This document shows, piece after piece, positions 44,512-57,200 of a stretch of DNA of 64,000 nucleotides (its first letter is position 1; the number at the start of each line of letters is the position of its first letter). Origin of the DNA: Theristus sp. LFF4_11 (taxonomy: Eukaryota > Nematoda > Chromadorea > Monhysterida > Xyalidae); assembly GCA_030248135.1 (NCBI GenBank), contig JASANC010000723.1:61933-125932 (forward strand). Direction: 5' to 3'. The notes below the pieces were generated by a model. The model saw only the letters and a program-made list of their open reading frames with translations, ran no database searches and was not told the DNA's origin. A program made the position numbers and the translations under genes.

Positions 44512-47500
44512 AAACTGGCGCAATCAGTCGATGGCTGACTGAACTTGTGTGGTAAACGAGCTGAAAAAATGATTCGTGATCCTCCGGAAAAAACTGCACG
44601 TGTAAACTTGTGCAAAAATGCTGGACTTAGGAGACAGTGGCGTGGTTTAGAAGACCAACAACGACTGTTTCGCTTCAGAGAACACGATTGTGCTTTATTT
44701 CATTTTTCTGCATTCGCGATATTTGCGGTAATCTAAACTACAAGATCGTTCAGTGGACAACGACGCAGCTCCCACATAGCGTCCACACCCGACCGAGCCT
44801 GCTCGTTCGGCCAAATTGCGCCACTACCTTTCCCGTCTCTGGGCCATGAACAACAACAAAAACAAGACCGTTATCAAAAACACGAAAAAAAATTAATTAA
44901 AAACCAAAAAAAACACCCGGGAAACCGCAACCCGACCACGGAAACATGACGACGGGCGCGCGGCGATTCGACGTCGACACGTCGAAGCACATCGATCTCG
45001 AGTGCGGTCGAATGTCCTGCCAGAAGCTGTGTCGCAGACGGGTCTCTCGACCAGTGGCGCAATTTCGCAACGAGAATCGCTCGTCCTTGCCGCGGTGTTC
45101 GGTGTCGATGCATTTCTCCGGATCCGCCGCCGATCGAACGAGTCCGTTCGCGCCGTCCGGCGGCTCGACGGCCGGATAGAATTTGTCCTGGTCGAAGGCG
45201 ACGTTCTTCATGAACCAGTCGAACGACTTGCACTGGTGGCGCGCACGCACCGCCTTCTGTTTCGTGAGATCGCCTGATTTTGAAGGGGGATCAGTTTGGT
45301 GTCGTTGTTGGTAATTGGTGGTGTGAACGTTGGTGTTGTTTCAGGGAAAAACTCCGCATCGCAAGATACTATACTGTATATTCGTTTAAACCTGTCACTT
45401 TTTTTCGCAGAATGCAGAGCATGCAGAGCTTTGAGTTGCAGAAAGAAGACGAACTTATCGGGTTTGGTTAAAATCAAACACCCTATTTGGTGCCAAATAT
45501 GTTTTCTTGCAACGCTGATCCCGTTCTTTCTGCTTTCGTTAGCTCCGAGTTCTGCAAAAAAGTGACAGATTTAACCGAATATACTATTGTGGATTTATTC
45601 AAACGTGTCCGGACTAACGTGACGTCATTTTATTTAAAAACGGCCGTTTGTCAAAGTACAGGCACTAAAATTTCAGTTTGGTGTGACTGATTCGACATTC
45701 ACCATTTGTTTACGGGAAGAAATCGGCTAAACGGATAGTCTGGTTTGCTGTGAACGACAAGCGCATGTTTTGTGGCACATGACGTCATTTCAGTAGGACA
45801 CGTTTAAAAAAATAGGCCATATACACTTATCCTACTACGAGCCACACCATTGCCGGCGACAGTGCGCGTACAGACGTAGACAGGAAACTAGTGTCAATCT
45901 TTATGTGGCAATTCAAAATCGCCAAAGTGACTCTGACTCGGCCTTATTCAAGGGACTCGAATAATTTTTCCAATTTTGAATTCCTGCGCATCATGCATGA
46001 AACTGTTTACCTATCTGTTAGCGCATTGAGTCTCGGCACCAGAATAAAAGATAATAACCAGATATAATCGAATAGCGTCGCCACGTGAGCGCAACAACGC
46101 CGTTCTGTCCACAACAACATAAGCGTTGCAGCACTGGCAGCGCTCTGGTGCATCAACCGGTTATAAAACAGTTTTCTGTGCGTATTATAGCGCTAAACGT
46201 CCCGGTAATAAAACCGGACTCAATTTTTCAGACGGAAAAAAATCAATCGCTCAACCAGCCCATCAGACAATCAAGCAGTTAACCAGTCACCCTCGTGGGC
46301 TGGTGGTAGCGCGTTAGACTCGTTGTCTGTGTGTGTTCGGGTGATCGAGCCCCGTCGAGGGGTGTATGCAATTAATGTAGAGAACACTCGATGGACACCA
46401 TACTCGACGGCATTCTGCACGCTTTTCTGGGTTAGCCCCTCACTAAAAACATCGCCTCAAATCCTCAACAACAACAACAACCGGTCAATCAGTCACTCAA
46501 TCAACCAACCAATCAATGCACCACCCCTCTCACCCGGATCGGTCGTCTTCAGCGTCGGCCGCCGTTTATACAAATGCGCTGCGTACTCGTCCATCCAGAC
46601 CTCGGCGACGCGGCGATAGTTGCGCGAAATGAAATCGCCGACGTTCGGATTCGGAAACGGCACGTATTTACAGCGGTAGATGTGGCCGACACGCGAGCAC
46701 GGAGCGTCCACCATTTTGCCGTGGCACTGCCACACCTGCAGATCGGCGTTGGGAGTGGGGAGGTGGCGAAGTTGAGAAAGTGCGAGGTTAAAGAAACCAG
46801 TAACTGGATATTTTCCCGGGCACAGAGCCGTCTGTCACTACATCCGAATTGTGTTAAAGAAAAACGGAACTGTCTTTCATGTGTTATGACTTTCATGTCT
46901 TTCATGGTATTATGCCGTGGGCGTGCACTGCATAATAAAACTGACTGACTGACTGATGTGAATACACTTGAAACGAATGGCAGTGGCGTGTCTGTCTGGT
47001 ACTGCACAATGGGAACACGGGTCTTCAGACACGAGAACTTTCACAAGAAACCTGCCACTCCAGATGCCAGCGTTCCCAGAAACCGCTCCACAACAAAAAC
47101 CAGCGCACCTTGAACGACAGCTCATACTGCTCGCCGCCCCAGATGTCGAGGCCGTCGTCATAGCCGCCGAGGTCCCAGAACCACTTGCGGCTGATCGCGA
47201 AATAGCCGCCGGCCATCACGGGGCTCTCGAACGGCTCCGAAGGGTCGGTGCGCTCCGCCTTGTCGACCCTCGGGAGACGTTTGTAGTTGAACTCCCAATC
47301 GAACGAGCCGCGTGCGCCCTCGTCCTGGGCCCTGCCAGAAAAAACGGGATGGATTTTTGGGGTTGATGGTTTTGATGAAGAAATTGGATTTGCCTGCATT
47401 TAAATCAGTACAACCGCTTTCGACCACGTGTTTGCCTTTCGGAAAACCTACAAGATGCAGAGCCGGATTTTGAAAAAAAACGGTAAAGGTCCCGCCCACT

Positions 47501-49993
47501 TTCACTCACTCCACCAATCATGCGTGCTTACGGGCTGAAATTTGCCACAGGCACACATGACGTGAATCAAGTGGACGGTCTTCAAACGAGCGCTATACCT
47601 GTACTCGAACGTGTCGCAATCGACGACATCGACGAACGGACAAACGACGGTACGGTAGTCAGCGGCGATCGGCTCGATCAACGGCGGCAACCAATTGTAG
47701 TTTGCCTCGCTGTGAGAATCGAGAAACACCTGCAATACAAAAAAAAACACACATGTGTAATCACAGAACTAGGAATTCGATCTTGTTTCAGCCTTTATGA
47801 TCGCACCGTAACCCACCCCCCAAACGCACCATCACATCGGACGTCGCGTGATTCGCGCCGATCTGCCTCGCCCGAATCAGCCCCTCCCGCTTGCCGGTTC
47901 GGACGATTTTCACAATTTTATCAAGACCGGTCACTTTCAAGTAATCCTCCAGTGGCTGCTTGAGAAAGTCTTTCGTGGAGGCGTCGTCGACGATCACGAT
48001 TTCACGGAGCACCTCTTTCGGTGATCGATTGATGATTGAATAGATGCTTCGAAGTAGTGTGGTGTTGTGCTGCAAGACAGTTGTTGTTGTTGTTTTCACA
48101 AGTGTCTGTACAATAATCGTAACTTGAGGTAAAGAAACCCAAAAATTTCCGCAAGTTTTTCCGACCCCCAGAAAGGTCACTTATTAGCTTCATATGGAGC
48201 AAAATATCGGATTCAATCCGTTTTAACAATTGTAAATTTGTATATGCTTTTTTCAAATAAATCGAGGCCAAAACCACCATATAACAAAAGAACTGGGGAT
48301 GAGAAACAACCGCATTCATTTTAACCTTGGAATAAAACCTATTTTTCAACCGACCCACAAGTTCTCAAGGCAAGGCAAGGCGAGACAAAACCAGACCAGG
48401 CCTAGCTATTTCCCAGTTCGCGGCAAGAAAAGCACGCACCTCATTATGAAACGGAAATATCACAGTGACCGTCGGCAGCTGCTCCAAGTATTTTCGTTTC
48501 CTGCAATTCGCCGCTCTGATGTCCTTAACGGAGCGCTCAATCGAGATCTGATCAGACGCTAACGCGTCGAAACCGTTCACCCTGTACAGGGCGTCCTGGC
48601 GTTTCTTCGTCTCGCTGTCGTCGGGCAGATGCACCTGTCAATTGTACAGGGTGTTTCTCTTGGAGCCTACGCGTTTCTCGAGATTTTCACTCGAGTCGAG
48701 GTCACACAGACTTTCTCACATTTGCATCGACGCCTGCATCGGTTCATCAAAACTACAGTCAAGAACTCTAAATTATAGGCAATCAGCTGACTGGTGATCA
48801 CGTGATGCATGCTTTCTGTGCAGGCATTGCCGTAGGGGGGAGTCCGCCCCGCACAGAAAGCACGCATCACGTGTGATCACCGACCAATCAGCTGACTGCC
48901 TATGATTTCGAGTTCGACCGTATGTCATCAATCATCATTCCTCACCGCCTGCCCGTGTTCGCCCGGTCCACTGCGTTTCTCGTCCGCTTCCATCGTTCGA
49001 TAGTCGTGCCAGTCTTTCTTCGAGAGCCCACGATACGTCGCTGAAGGATCGTCGACGCTCTGGTGAAATGGGAAAAACTTGTTTTTTATTGTGTTCTATT
49101 TTGTGAAATATATAAGGTGCGGCGGCATTATCGGGCAGACCGATTGGGCCACCTCGGGCGGGTTCGAATCACGCGCATTTCTGGTGAACTTGAAAGTGAC
49201 AAGCTTTTCTCTGATGATGCAAGACGGCGTGTGGTGTACAGCGACTGTTGGAACACGGCGCCGAAACCGGCAGCATGTCACGTGACAGCAACCTACAGCA
49301 CGCTACGTCACACGGCGACGATCCACGCACAGGGGGGGGGTGATGGTGCGCGTTTTCACCGGCAGCTCCTTGGTATCCCGGCGGGTGCTTTTCCTGGCAT
49401 ACGCCTCACAGCGGCACTAAACACGCACCATTTGTCGCGGAGCTCGCACGAAAAGCAGCCAGGCCTTTTCACTGCCAGGCAGCTCTCGACGCAACACCGA
49501 GCTGATACGAGGTTAAGGAGCATTCATGAAGCAGTATTTAGCGACGCGTAACTGCGCTGGTAAAACATAGCTACGCGATTACTAAATACTGCTTCATGAA
49601 TGCCGCTTTACAAACCACACTGGCCAGCGGCAAAAAAGAATATCAATCGACCAACACAGAGACACCAACCAAGACATCAACATAGGGCCGCGCCAGCTTG
49701 TCGACTCCGATCTGCCCGAGCGGGCCGGCGTCGTCGCCGTCGGGGTGGTCGTGTTTCGGGTCCTTCTTCTGCGCGACCTGTCCCTTCGTGCGTTGGTCGC
49801 GAACGACGAACACGACGACGACAACGCAGACGGACAGCAACGCGACTTGCGCGAGGCGCACGCTACGTCGCCACACCCAGCGTGGCACGCGCATTCCGGT
49901 GGTTCGGCGGGGCGTGGTTTCGTGGTGGGTGGCACTGGTGGTCGGTGTCGGTGCGCTGCTGGATCTGAAGAAACTAGTGGAGTGAAGCGGCAT
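44263..49993 (-). CDS. Polypeptide N-acetylgalactosaminyltransferase, GALNT10 class
   Basis: Nine exons in phase: 49993-49682, 49059-48946, 48634-48440, 48069-47830, 47729-47599, 47331-47109, 46735-46534, 45273-44937, 44473-44263. This Golgi type II membrane enzyme transfers GalNAc from UDP-GalNAc to Ser/Thr and starts mucin-type O-glycans. Visible parts: a membrane anchor ([20 protein letters not shown]), [10 protein letters not shown], the glycosyltransferase core with the metal-binding Asp-Ser-His in [29 protein letters not shown], the [11 protein letters not shown]al/GalNAc motif, and a C-terminal ricin-type lectin domain ([28 protein letters not shown]). The EANYNWLPP and [11 protein letters not shown] wording is that of the GALNT10 subgroup. 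Two ATGs are possible: 49993, or 49894, which gives the short cytoplasmic tail usual for the family (then 621 residues). Introns hold F1-F4 MITEs and a SINE. Confidence 0.95.
45368..45586. repeat. MITE family F3, copy 2
   Basis: Inverted ends with TTTAAACCTGTCACTTTTTT and the inverse, about 220 bp. It ends exactly where the F2 copy begins. In the GALNT intron 45274-46533. Confidence 0.8.
45585..45822 (+). repeat. MITE family F2, copy 4
   Basis: Nearly identical to copy 2 at 14107-14346, with the GTGACGTCA and ATGACGTCA octamers and AAACGTGTCC ends. It abuts F3 copy 2 in the same GALNT intron. Confidence 0.9.
45934..46028 (+). repeat. Short dispersed repeat shared with 52077-52170
   Basis: Both segments share CTCGGCC/CCCGGCC, GGRACTCG, CCAATTTT, TCATGCATGAAACTGT and ATCTG in the same order and spacing. 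No inverted ends visible. Confidence 0.55.
46291..46480 (+). mobile_element. tRNA-derived SINE, copy 2
   Basis: It matches copy 1 from CCTCGTGG through the tRNA-like head, the ACTCGATGG body, GGGTTAGCCC and AAAACATCGCCT, into a CAA-repeat tail. The B box is degenerate (GGGTGATCGAGCCCC). It lies antisense in a GALNT intron. The flanks are rich in CAATCA, which hides any target duplication. Confidence 0.85.
48754..48922. repeat. MITE family F1, full copy
   Basis: TACAGTC...AACTCTAAATTATAGGCAA opens the left arm, with the inverse at the right. It lies wholly within GALNT intron 2. Confidence 0.85.
49514..49610. repeat. Foldback MITE family F4, copy 2
   Basis: TAAGGAGCATTCATGAAGC opens the element and its inverse closes it; AGTATTTAG lies in both arms. 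In GALNT intron 1. Confidence 0.88.
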
Positions 49994-51226
49994 TATTCCG
50001 GAAGCGGTATTTCGTGACGCCCAGCTTGTTGGTTTGTGCGTCAAAGGCGCATTTATGAAGCAGTATTTAGTATCCGCGCAGCTATGTTTTAATACGGCTA
50101 CGCGTCGCTAAATACTGCTTCATGAATGCGCCTAAACTACGGTATCATGAATGCCGCTACAGTAACCGTAAGAAAACTGATGTCGAACAATGAAGTTTAA
50201 GAAACACAAGTTGACGTGGAAACACAATATCGAGCTGCAGAATCAAAAAAAGGAATGAAAACACGTTATTTTCAGTTTTATGAAAACATTCCAAAAATGC
50301 ATTAATGCTTGAAAATTTTGAAATAAGAACAGAAATGGATTTTCAGCGTGAAATGTTTATTAGTCGATTGTGCATGTCTGTAAAAGTCAGCTATAAACAA
50401 CCGACAGACACAATAAACGATGAATTACAAAAGAACAACAATCATTTGACGCAAGACACCTGCCCACTTTCCAGCACAAACTGTCAGAGCATTTTTTCAG
50501 AATGGAACAAAAGTAAACATAACGTAGCTGAGCACATGCATCTCAACGCTCTGCTGGTCCCACTCCCACGGTAAACGCCAAAAAACCATGCAAAAAAGCT
50601 AACCGAAAACAAGACAAAAAAACATTTTAAAAACAATAGTGTACGGTTTGTGCGTAGTCTTGGACGGTGTTATTGCAACTGTCTTTCTTGAGTGAGAGTG
50701 ACCATCAGGGGGAGATTTATTTCAGACATAACAACAGTATCGTCCTTGAAGCAAAGCAAGATCGCGACAAGACCCATGCGGTAGATACCGTAGTCAGTCG
50801 GATGCCAGTTCCTGGCAATCGATTGTAAGAGGTGCCAAGTTAGACATAATAGACAGAACAGAGCAACAAGTGGGCGTGAAAAAAGGCAAAGAATATATTC
50901 CCGCTGAACTTTTTTGTTTTGCGGCAAGTTCGGATTCAGATACATTCTGAAACCACTGGCTCACATTTCAGCAGAGAAACTGGTCATTTCCGAAACTGTT
51001 TCCAAACAATTTTATCCATAAAACACCAGAAGCTGCGTGGAAAACAATCAACAATCAAAAAAACAGCATCACAACATGACGATCACAAATGGAATAAACA
51101 ATTGAAATGACCATCAAAGCAGGAAAACGCAAAAAGCAACCAAACCCTTGTAACGCACAACAAGTCAGTGAATACACACTAAAATTTGATTCAGATCACA
51201 AAAGTTGCGTTTTTTTGTCAAAATGC
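49994..51226. other. Intergenic between GALNT start and UFSP2 end
   Basis: Apart from the F4 element at 50042-50135 I see no supported gene. A minus-strand frame at 50670-50945 has a hydrophobic stretch but no start context, partner exon or family likeness. Confidence 0.5.
50042..50135. repeat. Foldback MITE family F4, copy 3
   Basis: AAAGGCGCATTTATGAAGC and the inverse at the ends; arms about 30 bp. It lies about 50-150 bp upstream of the GALNT start codon, in its likely promoter. Confidence 0.88.
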
Positions 51227-54200
51227 CTAAACTTCGTCGTATCGTGGTCGCCTTGGCAAGCAGAGATTATAAAAAGTGTCCGTTCGCCAGAAACTCAACG
51301 GCTTCCAGCCACACCAACCCTGAAAAGCGAAAAAAACGGAAAGTTCCGCAGCGCTATAACGCACGTGCCAGTGTGTTTGTTGGCAAGGGTCTGAAATCAC
51401 GCACATAATCTGACTGAGACAGTTACAGTGGCTGCAATGCTCCAACCGTCTAAGCAAGCGGTTGATGCTTTGGTTGATATAAAAAAAAAACACACAGCGT
51501 TTACATGCACCTTTCCGCAGCGGCGGCACCGGCAACGTTAAGCAACGGTTGGATAAACCAGTTCACCAGAGGCCAGTTTTAGGAGAGCTTAGTATGCCCA
51601 GTGGTGTACTGCTGCATTACAGTTACGTGTTTCACATGAACCCATTCTCGCCTATGTATGCACTTATTTAACGTGACGCAAGGAAATTGAATGTGTTTTC
51701 GCATGAACTTATTCAGCCGCTCAGTTGTTGCACCCCTGCTGGACTGAGGACTGCTAAGTTTTCATTTTCCAGCTTTTACTGCAGCCAATCAGCGCAACGT
51801 GGTGTGTTTGTGTTCATTATCCAACCAATGAAATGAAACGAACCGCTTTCAAAATCGTCTTCAAATCATCCACCGGCTCGTTGTAGTGCGGATCGAGCAC
51901 GAGAAAGCGAACGTCGCCAGTGTCCTCGTTGAAGTCGACGCCCAGTATTGTGTGCGCCAACACGCCACCGCCTTCGTTGAGAGAAATTGATTTAGTGAAT
52001 TGGCGGAGGATTGATTTTTTATGATGGCATCCCACACTGACAGCGGTTTCAGAAAAAAAACATTGAAACTACCAGACCCGGCCCTATTTAGGGTACTCGG
52101 ATCACAATACCAATTTTATAAATTCCCGCGTCATGCATGAAACTGTCCCCCAATCTGAGCGCGCATGAACCAAAATGAAAGCTACTACATATGTAATGTA
52201 TCACAGCATCACCAAACCAACTAACATCTGTACCAAACACATAGTTATTCCAGAGCTGGGGGTTTGGGGGGGGCAATATAGATAGCTGGAGCAAATTTTT
52301 CAGACAGAAACGCCTCCAAAATCTGCCTTCCCCCCTCCGAAAAAACCCAGGCGAACAACGCCACACTCACCAATCATGATGGGCGTTCCTTCGGTGTCGA
52401 AGTGCACGGCCAACTGTCGCGCCAGCTCACCGATCGCAGCGCCCGTCTGCGCGGTCACAATGCGGCACTCGACACCAAACAGCTCCATCAGACAGTAGCT
52501 CACCTCCAACGAGCCGATCCACTGGCGGCTGCCGACGAAACGCGGCTCGCGGTCGCCGACGTCCACCAGCGCCTGTCGAGAGATTTGAATTTGGCGCGAA
52601 ATTGGTGAAATTTGAAATGTTGCCGGTTTTTTTTGAAAATTTGCGTTTTTTTGCAGAGAAACTCGATGTTATTGGTTTTGTTCGACTTTTCCTTCGAAGA
52701 TGTCCGCTCCCCAGCTCACAGCTAGCTTGCCAAAACACGCGGGCTCAGGCTTAATAACGTTCGTCAGAGCTTCAGTGCACGTGCACCAACGTCCGAGTGA
52801 ACCTTCGTGTTCTCTGGAGCTGATCGGTCACGTGCAGGCTGGCCTAAATTGGTGCGAGACCCATCCGCAGTAGCAGCAACGAACAACAAACAACAACAAA
52901 CCATCGTCAAACGTCAAAACGCCAGTGAACCCGTCAATTCAGATATACGAACCTGTTGAATCTGCCGATGCGTCGGTGGTTTCGTGTCAGTGTGCCCTTG
53001 CAAGTACCACCACGAGCAGATCGTCTGCAGACTGCGATACGCGCAGCCCCATCCGTTGTCGTCGACGCCGTCCTGCATGTAATGACGGTACTCGTAGTCG
53101 CCGGACACCAGATGAACGCCGCCGTTGAATGCTGTCAATTGAAAAAAAAACTTTTTTTATTCTGTTGGGGGCGTTAGGAGCTTTTTCTTTGACGTTTTTT
53201 CCCTGGTCTTGGTCGGTACCTTAGCTTTCTTCAGTCTTCCATCTTAAGACCCGTTTTTCTGGCGGTAAGAAGACTGGTACGGCACGTCAAATGCCGTCTT
53301 ATTGCATAGTGCCGTCCACGGAGACGTGCCTTTGACGTACGTCAGCCTGCATACGTCAGTATGAACAGGCCCGGTCAGCACACGCCTGTGCGAACGGGAC
53401 ATGGTGATTCAGTTCAATTCAGTTTTATTCTGCAGTGCACGGCAAAATATCAGAGAAGTGTAAGACACCACAAGTAGGCAAACCAAAAAATGATTATGCC
53501 GGCATGGTGGGGGAGCACAGATTCCGAATTTCAATTTCTGCACGGAAACCATGCATCACGTGATCACAAAGACGACGCTGATGCCCTATAATTTAAGAGT
53601 TCGACTGTAGTTAGTAGTAGCAGTTCTAACCAGACGTCAGTTTACAGTGCGTATGCACGTTGCGCAGATACGGGCTTGCGTTTTCGTCTGGAAACTCAAA
53701 TCGATTACCGACGCGAAACGCCGGTTCATTCGAGAGCAGACACAGACGATGCAAGTTGGCACGGTGGGTTGCTGAAAAAACAAACAAACAATCACACAAG
53801 AAGTCTAGATACCGTCAAATTGGAATTCGTACACAATCAGCTGCCTGTGCCTCGGAGCTGTGCTGACTGACTGATTGGTTCCATCAACTCGCTCGTAGCC
53901 AATCAGCATGCATGCGAGCGTCTTCCAAATGTAATGGAAATGCCAAGTGCCGGAATGCACAAATTTGCACTTGACTGTAGATCAAGGAAACACACGCACG
54001 AAAAAGCAAAAGCCCCGATAGAAGACTTTTGAAAAGTCAACGGGACTTCAAAAATTGTGGAGTCGTCAATGAAGGACACAGAAGTTACACATGCAGAAAA
54101 ACGCTTGGACGATGTCGACGCATTCTTGTGTTCATACCAGCTGCTGCTTCGTTGCCGGCTGGTGGACACACGACCGACATCAGAAACAGCTGTGACCGGG

Positions 54201-57200
54201 GCACGTACAAATGCGCCGTTGGTGAGAGCTTGTCGAAGTTCTGAATTGAAAGAATAGCCAAATCTCGTGTGTTCATTGGCTCTTATTCAATCGGACAATA
54301 ATACAACCAATCAGCGATTCAATGTCAAAAACTGAAATGAGATGAATGTGAATGATACATGAAACTAATAGTGATACATGATAATAAAAACTAAAGAATG
54401 TCACACGACGGAGTCAATCGAAACCAATGTACAAACGTGTGCAACACTTACTGTACAAACGTGTGCAACACTTACTGTACACTTACACGTACAGTGTGCA
54501 CATGTATGCATGCGCAGAGTGAGCATGGTCAAAACGAATAACGCAGCAACACTTGACGCTTATCAATGTGCAAACAGCAACACATTTTCTTGCACACACG
54601 ATTCCAGACGGTTCATTCACGATTTCAACCGTCAAAATCCACTGCTTCAACAAAACACAAACCTCAGTGTTCTCGCAGCTTCGAATGGAATGTTGAGCAA
54701 CGGCCAAATGCCTGCCAACGGACTGCGAGAGCAAGCAAGCTGCCTCGTCAACCGAACTATTCGCATCACAGATTGCGATCGCCCGAAAACGAACGGGAAT
54801 TCGGATACGACGGAACGGCACTGGCAAAAAACACCTCGAATTTTCATCGAAAGTAATTGGAGTGATAAGCAAGCAACCAATCAGTTTACAGTGTACAAAA
54901 AAGTAGACAAGATCACAAGAATATCAGCAACAACGGGGAAAAATCACAAACGTACGCCGTTCACTGCGCAAGATCGGCGCGCAATTGCAGAGTCTCGAGC
55001 AAAGCTCTCGTCCAGAGATTCGGTGCAGCATGTCGAAATCGACGTGATGCTGAAAACAATGCGAAATAGTTCACATTGAGCACGCTGATTGGCCGATTTG
55101 AATTGACTCGGGATGGCTGATAGGCTAAATCAGATAGATGTGACGGTTGATGTTGCACTAAAACGGCTCAATTCGATAACAAAGGAAGCAACAAATCAAT
55201 CAGCAGCAACCAAACCGTAAACGTGATGCAACTTGAGAAATAGAGCATTTGAATCTGGCATGCTGATTAGCTGCATCAAGCCTTATGGGCCCATCAACCA
55301 ATTCAGGAGCAATCAATCAGCAATTGCCCATAATTTACGGTTGAATTTAATAAAAAATCGGCAAAATAGTTGTTCAAATACCAACAGTAGATTTAAAAAA
55401 AAACTAAAAAACGACACAAACTTCGTCGAATCGCAACGTGGTCGCGCGTAACTGCCGCTCTGATTTCTCCGACTCTCTGAGTCGCTCTTTTTGCAGCCAA
55501 ATATTCTGCAGTGTTTCATTACTATTCCGGTTGATTGCGTCTTGCGTTGTTTTACCATCGTCCAATAATTCCCGATTTGCCAACGGGAACAGCTGCTCGG
55601 AATGGCGGGGTTTCAAATAAATCCCTCCAACGTCGGTGAGGCGACGGTGTAGCGCCGTGAAGCAACGACCGATTTCGTCATGGAAGTTGTCTGAAGTGAG
55701 TTTTTTTTGTAAATCAGTAACAGAATTTAGTAACAGTGAGCTGTTCAGAAATTCGTCAAAATTTTAACAAAACTTAGTTAGTAGTCTTTGTCCAACGAAA
55801 TAAACGTACTGACTGGCCCGAGTAATGAAACGGCAGAAAACAAGCATACTGACAAAACACGATGACACGTTCTGTGGGGTTACGGAGATGCCGTCAACGT
55901 AATACTTTTTTGTCAGCTTCTTTGACTGTGCACACAAGTCACGCATAATGAAAACTCCATTTCATGTTTGACGCGGCAATTCAAACCATGTGTGTCTCTA
56001 ATCAACTACGACAGAGGGTAACTTACGCAAAAATGAATAGCCGCCTCACGCATAAGAACAACTTTCTTGCGTAGTTCTACGTGAGGTACACCACCGAATA
56101 AGCAAAACAACAACCCAAAAACCAGCAAAAAAGCGCAAAATCCAAAACCCACCAATGTCATCGTCATCTCCGTCCAAGTCAACATGACAAGTCTCCGTCA
56201 CCAGAACGGTGGCGGCGATTTTTCGCTCCCACATCTCACTGGCGCTGACGACGTTCACGCAAAACTGCACTTCATTTTGATCCTTGTCGTACAACTCCGC
56301 AATGCTCGCTGCTCGCCAGAATTGCTCGCTTGCATCAGTAGCGTCGTCGCCGGCGACCACAGCGAATAGCAGATCCGGTTCGGTCGTCGTTGGAAAAAGC
56401 GTTTTCCTCGACTCTGGCGGCAGACCGAAATTCAGTTGCTGGCGTGCTCGTTCGTAGCTTTCCAGCGTGCACTCGGCCACATCGTCCAGTTGGTCGGGCG
56501 TCGCCAGGAACGCGAGCACGTGAATGCCTGCAATGGACACGCGTCCGTGGCGTAGCGGTAGAACTTCGGCCTACAGTTCTGTAGGTACCGGGTTCGAACC
56601 TCGCTGTGGACAAGACATACTCGTTGAAAATTAGAGTTACCAATGAACATCTAATGGTCTATTCCCTCCTGAGCCAAGGGTAAAATTGGGCTCGGGGCAG
56701 TATTGCCCGTCTCCGCCGGAGTTTGGTACCTTCGGGTTTCCGGAACCGGCGCGCGTATAATTAAATTAAAAAAAAGAAACGGGCGATACGCGTACGAACG
56801 AACAGAGACTGGTGGAAATCGTCGGAATACGTCATAAAAGGTCCACTGACAGTTTGCGAATTCAGCTCAGCAGACCACCAAACAACAGCGCTAGGCGATC
56901 CCTAATACGCGTTACAGTGTGTCGGCTGTGTGCTATATGCAAACAAAACGATCCCTCCCCCCAACCACGACTCAAATCGGGACACTCAATCGAACACGGT
57001 GAATCATTTCGAAATCGAACCCACTGAATTGGCATTGGGCTCACTGAATGGTCTGGTTCTATCAGTTGCTGCGCCCGGGGGACACGATTCTTCCGGAAGT
57101 GCAGTGCACTTTTAAAAGCCGGCACTAAAGCGCCATTCATGGAGGTTGAAGCGCGCTGAAGCGCGCTGACGCGCTTCACTTTGCTACACATTCACGAAGC

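Noticed and set aside
54378..55079. 233-codon plus-strand ORF
   Set aside because: It lies in a UFSP2 intron, starts across a small tandem repeat and has no family likeness or splice partner; likely chance.
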